Program-made: the position numbers and the translations under genes
From: Propionibacteriaceae bacterium UBA6238
GTDB lineage: Bacteria > Actinomycetota > Actinomycetes > Propionibacteriales > Propionibacteriaceae
Direction: 5' to 3'
Length of the DNA: 7,601 bases
Assembly (NCBI GenBank): GCA_002441465.1
Contig: DJWE01000097.1
Span: forward strand, 1 to 7,601
Notes under the pieces: model-generated
Database searches by the model: none
What the model was told of the DNA's origin: nothing
Seen by the model: the letters and a program-made list of their open reading frames with translations, nothing else
In this document: piece after piece, positions 1 through 5,225 of the stretch
Layout of the letters: each line of letters begins with the position of its first letter
Numbering within the stretch: the stretch's first letter is position 1

Positions 1-676
1 CGTCCCGATGCAGGCGGGCCATCTCGGCTGGGGTGTTGGCGTGGAAGGGCGGGCTGCCGGTGAGCATCTCGTACATGACCACGCCCAGCGCGTAGACGTC
101 GGAGGCGGGGGAGGGCGGTCCGCCGGCAGCCTGTTCGGGGGAGAAATATTGCGGCGAACCCCAGACCACGTCGCTGCGTTCTTCGGGGTGGATGGTGGCC
201 AGGGCGCGGGCGATGCCGAAATCCATGACCTTGAGCCGCCCGTCGGAGGTGACGATCAGGTTGTGCGGTTTGACGTCGCAATGCACCAGCCCGGCCCGGT
301 GGGCGTATCCGATCCCGGCGCAGGCCTGGACCATGAGCGGGATGGCTTCTTCGACGCCGAACCGGGTCTTCTTTTTGATCAGCGTCTTCAGGTCGCGGCC
401 CGGCACGTATTCCATGACGATGAACGGGCGGCCGTTGTCAATGCCGAAATCGTGGATGGTGACGATGTTGGGATGCGACAGGTTGGCCGCGGCCCGGGCC
501 TCGGAACGGAAGCGCTCCTCGAAGGCCGAATCCCGCGTAAAGTCTTCGCGCAGCACCTTGATGGCGACGTAGCGCTCCAGCATCAGGTCGCGGGCGCGGT
601 AGACCATCGCCATGCCGCCTGAACCGACCCTTTCGAGCAACTGGTAGCGGCCGTTGAGTAGATATCCATCTTGCAT
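1..676 (-). CDS. PknB-like serine/threonine protein kinase, N-terminal part (runs off the left edge)
   Basis: Reading the minus strand from the ATG at 676-674 gives 225 residues open to base 2, with no stop in the window. The product is a Hanks-type Ser/Thr kinase domain. Visible parts are the glycine-rich loop GSGGMA (residues 18-23), the ATP-binding lysine in VAIKVL (K40), the helix-C glutamate (about E59), the hinge MEYVPG (88-93), the catalytic loop HCDVKPHN (132-139), the metal-binding DFG (152-154), the activation-segment end GSPQYFSPEQ (173-182) and the helix-F SDVYALG (192-198). The catalytic loop has Cys where RD kinases have Arg, so this is a non-RD kinase. The catalytic Asp134, Lys136 and Asn139 are kept, so it is probably active. 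AGGAGG at 693-688 lies 11 nt before the start. Related bacterial kinases usually continue into a transmembrane helix and an extracellular sensor domain, which is not visible here. Substrate is unknown. It is divergent from the lipid kinase gene. Confidence 0.95.
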   Translation of the reverse strand, partial: MQDGYLLNGRYQLLERVGSGGMAMVYRARDLMLERYVAIKVLREDFTRDSAFEERFRSEARAAANLSHPNIVTIHDFGIDNGRPFIVMEYVPGRDLKTLIKKKTRFGVEEAIPLMVQACAGIGYAHRAGLVHCDVKPHNLIVTSDGRLKVMDFGIARALATIHPEERSDVVWGSPQYFSPEQAAGGPPSPASDVYALGVVMYEMLTGSPPFHANTPAEMARLHRD

Positions 677-687
677 CGTCTGGGAGG

Positions 688-705
688 CCTCCTGGGCGGA
701 TTATA
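688..705 (-). promoter_or_regulatory. -10 element and ribosome binding site of the kinase gene
   Basis: On the minus strand a perfect TATAAT lies at 705-700 and AGGAGG at 693-688, ahead of the kinase ATG at 676. The predicted transcription start is about 693, so the Shine-Dalgarno sequence would sit at the extreme 5' end of the mRNA. No good TTGACA-like -35 box is seen at the usual spacing. The call rests on the -10 hexamer and its position. Confidence 0.5.
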
Positions 706-756
706 TCACGCAGGGCCTGACACGCAGGACGCCCCCTTCTGTGTCTCCGTGGAGGG

Positions 757-762
757 TATAAT
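757..762 (+). promoter_or_regulatory. -10 element of the lipid kinase gene, predicting a leaderless mRNA
   Basis: A perfect TATAAT occupies 757-762 and the ATG is at 769-771. A start of transcription about 7 nt after the -10 hexamer would fall on the A of the ATG itself. No Shine-Dalgarno sequence lies between them. No convincing -35 box is visible, so this is a moderate call. Confidence 0.5.
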
Positions 763-768
763 CAACCC

Positions 769-1731
769 ATGCCCAAGGCCCTCCTGCTCTATAACCCGGT
801 TGCCGGACGCTTCCCCATCCAACCTTTCATCCACACTGCCGACCGAGCACTGGTCGAGTACGGCTGGCAGGTGGAAGTGGTCGAGACCCGCAGCGGCAAA
901 CACGCGACGGAGATGTCGCGCCGGGCCGCCGAAAGCGGTCTCGACGTGGTCTTTGCCAGCGGCGGCGACGGCACCATCAGCCAGGTTGCATCGGGATTGA
1001 TCGGCACCGATACGGCTCTGGGCGTGCTGCCGTCTGGGACGGCCAATGTCTGGGCGCGTGAACTGGGACTGTCGGTCTTCAACTGGGCGCGCTGGTGGGT
1101 ATTGCGGGACAACGTCCGCCTGCTGGCCGAGTCCCCGGCCTGCCCGATTGACGTCGGCCTGTGCAACGGCCTGCCGTTCATCATGTGGGCCGGGATGGGT
1201 CTGGACGCCATGACCATCCACCGCATCGAGCCGCGCGTCCGCCTCGAGAAATTCTTCACCGTGCCCGAATACGCCGCCGCGACCCTCCTCAACGCGGCCC
1301 AGTGGCGCGGCGTCACCATGCGCCTGTGGGCCGACGGTCACGAGGTGCGCGGCCATTACATGCTGGCGGTGGTCAACAACATCCGCCATTACATGGGCGG
1401 GCTGGCCAACCTTTCGCCGGACGCCTGTCTCGACGACGGCCTGCTCGACCTGTGGCTCTTCGCCGGAGACAGCCTGGCCGATGTCCTGCGCCACGCCTTC
1501 GACCTGTGGGCCGGCCGCCACGTCGACTCGCGGGCCGTCCAGCGCATCCCGGTGCGCGAAGTGCGCTTCGACGCCATCCAGCCTTTTGCGGTCCAGGCCG
1601 ACGGCGAACCGATCGCCATGCTCGAACAGGCCACCGTCACCGTCCAGCCGCGCGCCCTCAAGGTGCTCATTCCCCCCAAAGCCCACGACCTGCTCAGCCA
1701 CCCGCCGCAAAAAATCCATGTCCCGAACTGA
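769..1731 (+). CDS. Diacylglycerol/lipid kinase family protein (YegS/BmrU/DagK-like)
   Basis: This 320-aa protein belongs to the DAGK-catalytic family, whose members phosphorylate lipids such as diacylglycerol using ATP at the inner membrane face. The diagnostic motifs are in the usual order: LLYNPVAGR (residues 6-14), the nucleotide-binding FASGGDGT (62-69) followed by ISQVASGL, and GVLPSGTANVWAR (85-97), which matches the family's LPxGTAN motif. The C-terminal half has the family's beta-sandwich pattern, including a DGLLDLWLF segment near residue 223 and a QADGEP segment near residue 279. The length is normal for the family. The start fits because the first strand begins almost at once, as in relatives. 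Its last codons overlap the start of the SH3b gene, so the two are probably co-transcribed and translationally coupled. The exact lipid substrate cannot be read from the sequence; undecaprenol, ceramide or other lipids are also possible. Confidence 0.92.
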   Translation: MPKALLLYNPVAGRFPIQPFIHTADRALVEYGWQVEVVETRSGKHATEMSRRAAESGLDVVFASGGDGTISQVASGLIGTDTALGVLPSGTANVWARELGLSVFNWARWWVLRDNVRLLAESPACPIDVGLCNGLPFIMWAGMGLDAMTIHRIEPRVRLEKFFTVPEYAAATLLNAAQWRGVTMRLWADGHEVRGHYMLAVVNNIRHYMGGLANLSPDACLDDGLLDLWLFAGDSLADVLRHAFDLWAGRHVDSRAVQRIPVREVRFDAIQPFAVQADGEPIAMLEQATVTVQPRALKVLIPPKAHDLLSHPPQKIHVPN

Positions 1732-2197
1732 CCGCCCGCTCAATTTTTGGACTGTGATCGCCGCCATCCTGATCGCCCTGGCCTTATGTGGATTGACCGC
1801 CCTGGTCTTCTTCGTCCGCCCCGCCTCGTCCGGGGACGTTCAGCTTGCCCCCGTTTCGTTGACCGTCATCCCGGCCCCGACCTCCACCCCGCTCCTGCCC
1901 CCCACGCCCACCCTCGACCCGGCCTTCCAGCCCACGTCCACGCCCGCGCCGGGAGAGATCGCCGTCGGGGCTTACGTCCAGATCGCCGGGACGGAGGGCG
2001 AGGGCCTGCGCCTGCGGGACGCTCCCGGCCTGGGCAGCACCCCGGTCTTCCTCGGCTACGATTCCGAGGCCTTCACCGTGAAAGACGGCCCCCGGGAGGC
2101 CGACGGCTACACCTGGTGGTACCTGGTCGCCCCCTACGACGAGACCCGGGCTGGCTGGGCCGCCGGCGATTTCCTGGAAGTCGTCCCATCCCCGTAA
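1718..2197 (+). CDS. Membrane-anchored SH3b-domain protein
   Basis: The frame stays open further upstream inside the lipid kinase gene, but the sensible start is the ATG at 1718, which overlaps the kinase stop by 14 nt and gives 159 residues. The N-terminus has a short basic stretch and then one hydrophobic helix (about residues 11-33). A Pro/Thr/Ser-rich linker follows (about 45-78, with repeats such as PTPT and TSTP). The C-terminal domain (about 80-155) has the bacterial SH3b pattern: GLRLRDAPGLGSTPVFLGY, then DGYTWWYLV, then a closing GWAAGDFLEVV. This architecture places the SH3b domain outside the membrane, where such domains commonly bind cell-wall or protein ligands. Cys24 follows LAL but does not make a good lipobox, so a transmembrane anchor is more likely than a lipid anchor. 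There is no clear Shine-Dalgarno sequence, which fits translational coupling to the gene before it. Confidence 0.85.
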   Translation: MSRTDRPLNFWTVIAAILIALALCGLTALVFFVRPASSGDVQLAPVSLTVIPAPTSTPLLPPTPTLDPAFQPTSTPAPGEIAVGAYVQIAGTEGEGLRLRDAPGLGSTPVFLGYDSEAFTVKDGPREADGYTWWYLVAPYDETRAGWAAGDFLEVVPSP

Positions 2198-2198
2198 C

Positions 2199-2348
2199 GC
2201 GACATGAATGTCGCCATCGGTTCGAGAGCAATGCTGTTTAGATAAGGAGTCCGAAGTCTCCCGACTTCGGCGCAAAATCGGGAGATTTTGCACTCCGAGG
2301 CCGCTTATCTAAACAGTCTTGGGTTCGAATAGCGACATGAATGCCGCT
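2199..2348. repeat. Structured inverted-repeat element with two nested hairpins, flanked by short palindromic repeats
   Basis: Perfect 13-bp inverted repeats CTGTTTAGATAAG (2234-2246) and CTTATCTAAACAG (2304-2316) enclose an inner pair GAGT/ACTC (2247-2250 with 2292-2295). Inside are two perfect 8-bp hairpins. The first pairs CCGAAGTC with GACTTCGG (2251-2258, 2263-2270; loop TCCC). The second pairs GCAAAATC with GATTTTGC (2272-2279, 2284-2291; loop GGGA). The unpaired GAGGCCG tract is on the right side only. Outside the long inverted repeat, GCGACATGAATG occurs twice (2199-2210 and 2332-2343), each next to a GGTTCGA (2219-2225 and 2322-2328). The left copy extends to a perfect palindrome, GCGACAT-GA-ATGTCGC. 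No ORF or T-tract is present, so it is neither a coding element nor a normal terminator. It is best read as a MITE-like or REP-like non-coding element, or a structured RNA. Which of these is not decidable from one copy. Confidence 0.75.
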
Positions 2349-2370
2349 GTACTAAAAATCTGGAGAAACC

Positions 2371-2715
2371 ATGCCCCTCAAACCCACCGGCATCACCGCC
2401 GACCGCACCAAAAGAGAACTCACCATTACCTGGAACGACGGCCACACCAGCGTTTACCCGTTCGGGTTGCTGCGCGCCGCCTGTCCTTGCGCCTCGTGCC
2501 GGGGCGGGCACGAAAACATGGGTCCCGAACCCGACCCGATGGTCTTCGGCCTGGACTTGCCCGAATCGCCCGCAACGCGCATCAGCAACGTGGTCGGCAC
2601 CGGCTCGTATGCCATCACCATCGTCTGGGAAGACGGTCACGATTACGGCATTTACAACTGGCAATACCTTCGGGCGCTGTGTCCTTGCGAGGAATGCCGG
2701 GCAGGCGCCGGGTAA
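2371..2715 (+). CDS. DUF971 (gamma-butyrobetaine hydroxylase-like N-terminal) domain protein
   Basis: The 114-aa product is a stand-alone DUF971 domain. In eukaryotic BBOX1 and TMLH this domain forms an N-terminal zinc-binding module; in bacteria it occurs alone or fused to Mrp/ApbC-type iron-sulfur carriers. The family signature is clear: WNDGHTSVYPFGLLRAACPCASC (residues 21-43), with the Cys-x-Cys-x-x-Cys ligands at C38, C40 and C43, and a second WEDGHDYGIYNWQYLR (86-101) carrying the likely fourth ligand His90. A second CPCEEC (104-109) sits near the C-terminus, so the protein looks like two halves of a repeat. GGAG at 2362-2365 is 5 nt before the ATG. It starts just after the structured repeat element and ends 3 bp from the convergent lipoprotein gene. 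Biochemical role is unknown; a link to iron-sulfur or metal handling is a family-level inference. Confidence 0.88.
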   Translation: MPLKPTGITADRTKRELTITWNDGHTSVYPFGLLRAACPCASCRGGHENMGPEPDPMVFGLDLPESPATRISNVVGTGSYAITIVWEDGHDYGIYNWQYLRALCPCEECRAGAG

Positions 2716-2718
2716 AAG

Positions 2719-3708
2719 TCACGGCACGGCGTTGAAGTGGTTGGTCAGCACGTAAGTGATGTAGTTTTCCCACAGGGCCATGATGTCGGCTTGGTGGTAG
2801 TCGTGGTCCGAGAAGGTCTGGATGATCACTCGCCCCTCGATGCAGGAAGCCACCAACCCGTAACTGGATTTCTCGTTGGGATAGCCGCCCGCCAGTAGTG
2901 TGGCATCGCCGCTGCCGCTCAGCTTGATGTAATCCCCACCCTTATCCGTCCAATAGCCGACGTAATGGGTCAGGCCGAAGCCATTGTTGGGGGTCGTGAA
3001 GACTGGGTGACTGGTATCCAGGGTATAGATCGAGTCCACATCTTTCCTGACTTTCTGGAAATCGATCCCGCACTTACTGACCAGGCTGCGGATGCGTCCG
3101 TTGACCGTATCGGACAGGTACCACATTTCCGCGATCAGCGCCGTTTTATCGTTGACCACTTTGGGGGTGATCACATCCCAAAACTCGCCCTGGACGCCGG
3201 AACGGCTCTCGGCCGCGACGATGATCAGGTCCCATTTTGTGCCGCTGTTCAGGTGGGCCATGAAATTGCCGATGGCGTCTCCGTCGTGGGTATAGGACAA
3301 GCCCATCATGTTGAGGGTTGCCTTGACCCAGGTGGCCAGGTTGGCGCTCGCCGCGTCTTCATAGACCAGGATTTTGGCGTTGCGGATGCGCTCGGCCATA
3401 TCCTGCGTCGGCGTGGGCGGGACGGGCGTAGGCTGGGGTGGCTCAGCCGTAGGCGGTTGCTGGGTCGGCGGCTGTTCCGTGGGCGGCTGCGGCGTCGGTT
3501 GGACCTGCTGCGCGTTGTTCACAGCCTGCTGAGTCAACTGGAGCGCCATTTGCGTGGACTGGATTTCCAGCACGGCTTTGGTGGCATCGAAAGCCGGAGC
3601 CTGGGGCTGTGTCGGCGCTGCGGCGGGAATCCCGCAGGCCAATGTGACCAGGATAAGGGCGGCAAGGGCAATTCCCCACCTGCGCAGGTTTTCTTTCTTC
3701 GATAACAT
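2719..3708 (-). CDS. Lipoprotein with Pro/Thr-rich linker and an unassigned C-terminal domain
   Basis: The ATG at 3708-3706 is chosen because AAGGAG lies 6 nt before it and a signal peptide follows at once; an in-frame ATG nine codons upstream lacks both. The 329-aa product starts MLSKKENLRRWG, then a hydrophobic core ending VTLAC, a lipobox with Cys25 as the predicted lipidated residue. Next come a Gln/Ala-rich segment, probably helical (about 35-66), and a long Pro/Thr/Gln linker (about 67-100). The remaining ~220 residues look like an alpha/beta domain: KILVYEDAASANL, WDLIIVAAESRSG, TALIAEMWYLSD, then RVIIQTFSDHDYH near the end. The strand-and-loop pattern resembles GATase-1/ThuA-like folds, but this is an impression; no catalytic motif is certain. 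The protein is probably displayed on the outer face of the membrane. The gene lies just after the ychF terminator, with no evident promoter of its own. Confidence 0.85.
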   Translation of the reverse strand: MLSKKENLRRWGIALAALILVTLACGIPAAAPTQPQAPAFDATKAVLEIQSTQMALQLTQQAVNNAQQVQPTPQPPTEQPPTQQPPTAEPPQPTPVPPTPTQDMAERIRNAKILVYEDAASANLATWVKATLNMMGLSYTHDGDAIGNFMAHLNSGTKWDLIIVAAESRSGVQGEFWDVITPKVVNDKTALIAEMWYLSDTVNGRIRSLVSKCGIDFQKVRKDVDSIYTLDTSHPVFTTPNNGFGLTHYVGYWTDKGGDYIKLSGSGDATLLAGGYPNEKSSYGLVASCIEGRVIIQTFSDHDYHQADIMALWENYITYVLTNHFNAVP

Positions 3709-3737
3709 GGTAAGCTCCTTTCGGCGGTGTCCCATTG

Positions 3738-3768
3738 AAAAAAAGCGTGTGGCTCTACGTCACACGCT
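3738..3768 (-). terminator. Intrinsic terminator of the ychF gene, overlapping its stop codon
   Basis: On the minus strand AGCGTGTG (3768-3761) pairs with CACACGCT (3751-3744) across a 9-nt loop, and seven T residues follow (the first overlapping the stem end, to 3738). The ychF stop TGA (3762-3760) lies at the top of this hairpin, so the last two sense codons and the stop are part of the stem-loop. Confidence 0.8.
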
Positions 3769-4818
3769 GAAACGCACGTGCATGATGTCCCCGTCCCGGA
3801 CGATGTAATCCTTGCCCTCCAGCCTGAGTTTGCCTTTGTTGCGGGCCTCGGTCATCCCCCCCAGGGCGACCAGGTCTTCATAAGCGACCACTTCGGCCCG
3901 GATGAAGCCGCGCTGCAAATCGGTGTGGATCTCCCCGGCAGCTTCGAAGGCGCTGGCCCCGCGCTGCACCGTCCAGGCCCGGCACTCGTCTTCGCCGACG
4001 GTGAAGAAGGATTGCTGGTTGAGCAGGTCGTAAGACAAGCGGATCATGCGGTTCAGGCTCGGTTCGGTGATGTGGTATTCTTCCATGAAAATGGCGGCAT
4101 CCTCGGCGGGCAGTTGGGCGATCTCCATTTCCAGTTTACCTTGCAGACTGACGGCTTTCGAGGGGGTTTTGATTGCAGGTTCATTCTGGCCTTCGCCCAG
4201 GTTGAGCAGCACCAGCATCGGTTTGCGGCTCAAGAAGCCGAACCCGGCCAATAGTTTTTCCTCTTCAGCCGAAATTCCGGCCTCACGCAGCGGCTTTTCC
4301 TCCGAGAGGTGGGCGTGCAGGCGCTGGAACAGGGCCGATTGCCGCTCGTTGAGGGTTTTGTCCGTCCCGCCCTTGCGCCGTTCGTCCGTCAGGCGTTCCA
4401 GTTTGCGCTCGATGGAGATCAGGTCGTTGAGGATGAACTCGCCCTCCATTGTCTCGATGTCCCGCTGCGGGTCCACCGATCCGGCCGCGTGGATGACGTT
4501 CTCGTCCTCGAAAGCGCGCACGACGTGGATGAACCCGTCCATCTGCGAGAGTTGGTTGAGCAGTTGGCCCGAGATGCCCGTCTTGCCCGCTGAGCCGTCC
4601 AGCCCGGCGATGTCGGCGTAGGTCACCTTGGCGTAGACGGTCTTCTTCGGGTTGAACATGGCCGACAGCCGGTCGAGGCGGGGATCGGGGACATCCACCA
4701 CGGCGGTATGGACCTCGATCCGGCCGGCGCTGGCGGAGGTGGGGGCGTTCCCGCGCGTCAGCGCGTTGAAGATGGTGGTCTTTCCAGTTTGGGGTAAGCC
4801 TATGATTCCTAGTTTCAT
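3760..4818 (-). CDS. ychF: YchF/OLA1-type P-loop NTPase (Obg family)
   Basis: The 352-aa protein is close in length to typical YchF (about 363). It begins MKLGIIGLPQTGKTT: the P-loop is residues 7-15. The G3 motif DIAGL is at 69-73 and is followed by the family's GxxLLNQLSQMDGFIHVVRAFEDENVIH stretch in pieces. The helical insert is about 125-190. The nucleotide-base motif is NLGE (206-209), matching the NxxE type that gives YchF/OLA1 preference for ATP over GTP. The C-terminal TGS-like DUF933 domain runs from about 265 to 352, with RAWTVQRGASAFEAAGEIH and the closing YIVRDGDIMHVRFSV. The P-loop reads QTGKT where most YchF proteins read NVGKS. The family associates with ribosomes and stress responses. 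Start: ATG 4818-4816 with AAGG about 5 nt upstream. The gene is divergent from tRNA-Leu and followed by its own terminator. Confidence 0.93.
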   Translation of the reverse strand: MKLGIIGLPQTGKTTIFNALTRGNAPTSASAGRIEVHTAVVDVPDPRLDRLSAMFNPKKTVYAKVTYADIAGLDGSAGKTGISGQLLNQLSQMDGFIHVVRAFEDENVIHAAGSVDPQRDIETMEGEFILNDLISIERKLERLTDERRKGGTDKTLNERQSALFQRLHAHLSEEKPLREAGISAEEEKLLAGFGFLSRKPMLVLLNLGEGQNEPAIKTPSKAVSLQGKLEMEIAQLPAEDAAIFMEEYHITEPSLNRMIRLSYDLLNQQSFFTVGEDECRAWTVQRGASAFEAAGEIHTDLQRGFIRAEVVAYEDLVALGGMTEARNKGKLRLEGKDYIVRDGDIMHVRFSV

Positions 4819-4819
4819 C

Positions 4820-4848
4820 TTGACCTTGTGATAGGGAGTTGTTATACT
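4820..4848 (+). promoter_or_regulatory. Sigma70-type promoter of the tRNA-Leu gene
   Basis: TTGACC (4820-4825) and TATACT (4843-4848) are separated by exactly 17 bp. The predicted start of transcription is about 4855, giving a leader of roughly 27 nt before the tRNA. The -10 overlaps a TATAAC on the minus strand (4846-4841), which could serve ychF. Confidence 0.75.
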
Positions 4849-4880
4849 TCAGCCCACAGAGCCAAAGGCCTTGCACAATA

Positions 4881-4966
<86 letters not shown>

Positions 4967-5016
4967 GCATTATACACTGTGCCTTGCCAGATGAGCAGAG
5001 CACATTAAAACCCTGG

Positions 5017-5043
5017 CGAGACTGCCCATGGCGGTCTCGTTTT
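5017..5043 (+). terminator. Intrinsic terminator downstream of tRNA-Leu
   Basis: CGAGACTGCC (5017-5026) pairs with GGCGGTCTCG (5030-5039), ten base pairs with one U-G pair, around the three-base loop CAT. TTTT follows (5040-5043). An AAAA upstream (5007-5010) could extend the stem in either direction. The T-tract is short, so termination may be incomplete. Confidence 0.75.
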
Positions 5044-5075
5044 GTATCAATGGAAGTAGAAGTCTTGGAGAAAAT

Positions 5076-5183
5076 ATGAAAGGGCGATGGATTTTCTTGC
5101 TGATCGACCTGCTCCTGTTACTCTCGTATCCCCTGATTTTCCTCTGGCAAAAAATACGCCGGCTCACGATTTTCAGGAGATAA
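5076..5183 (+). CDS. Small single-pass membrane protein (35 aa)
   Basis: An ATG at 5076 opens a 35-codon frame ending in tandem stops (TAA TAA, 5181-5186). GGAG at 5067-5070 is placed 5 nt before the ATG. The product begins MKGRWIFLLIDLLLLLSYPL, continues IFLWQ, and ends in a basic tail (KIRRLTIFRR). It is therefore one hydrophobic helix (about residues 5-24) with positive residues on both sides and the larger positive charge at the C-terminus. The gap to glgC is 42 bp with no visible promoter or terminator, so the two are likely co-transcribed. I do not recognise a family. The good ribosome binding site, clean membrane-helix composition and double stop support a real gene, but the ORF is short enough that chance cannot be excluded. 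Confidence 0.6.
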   Translation: MKGRWIFLLIDLLLLLSYPLIFLWQKIRRLTIFRR

Positions 5184-5225
5184 TAAGGCCAACCATTCGA
5201 CCATTTACCGTCAGGAGGCGCTTTT

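Noticed and set aside
8..622. Plus-strand open frame (204 codons)
   Set aside because: It lies opposite the Ser/Thr kinase, which has a full set of kinase motifs on the minus strand.
1481..1717. Upstream extension of the SH3b frame within the lipid kinase gene
   Set aside because: The extra 79 codons give low-complexity Arg/Ser/Pro-rich sequence typical of an out-of-frame reading, and they would displace the N-terminal membrane anchor.
706..1767. Minus-strand open frame (353 codons) opposite the lipid kinase gene
   Set aside because: It is a shadow of the DAGK-family gene: no motif, and it would run across both divergent promoters.
2199..2348. Integron attC site or intrinsic terminator as an explanation of the structured element
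   Set aside because: The arms lack the GTTRRRY/RYYYAAC core sites of attC, and none of the hairpins is followed by a T-tract.
3709..3735. Alternative upstream start of the lipoprotein gene (nine extra residues)
   Set aside because: The later ATG has AAGGAG at ideal spacing and gives a proper signal peptide; the upstream ATG sits directly after the terminator T-tract with no ribosome binding site.
5050..5079. Nine-codon mini-ORF (MEVEVLEKI) whose stop overlaps the small membrane protein start in ATGA
   Set aside because: It has no ribosome binding site of its own and lies just after a terminator; coupling by the ATGA overlap is possible but unsupported.
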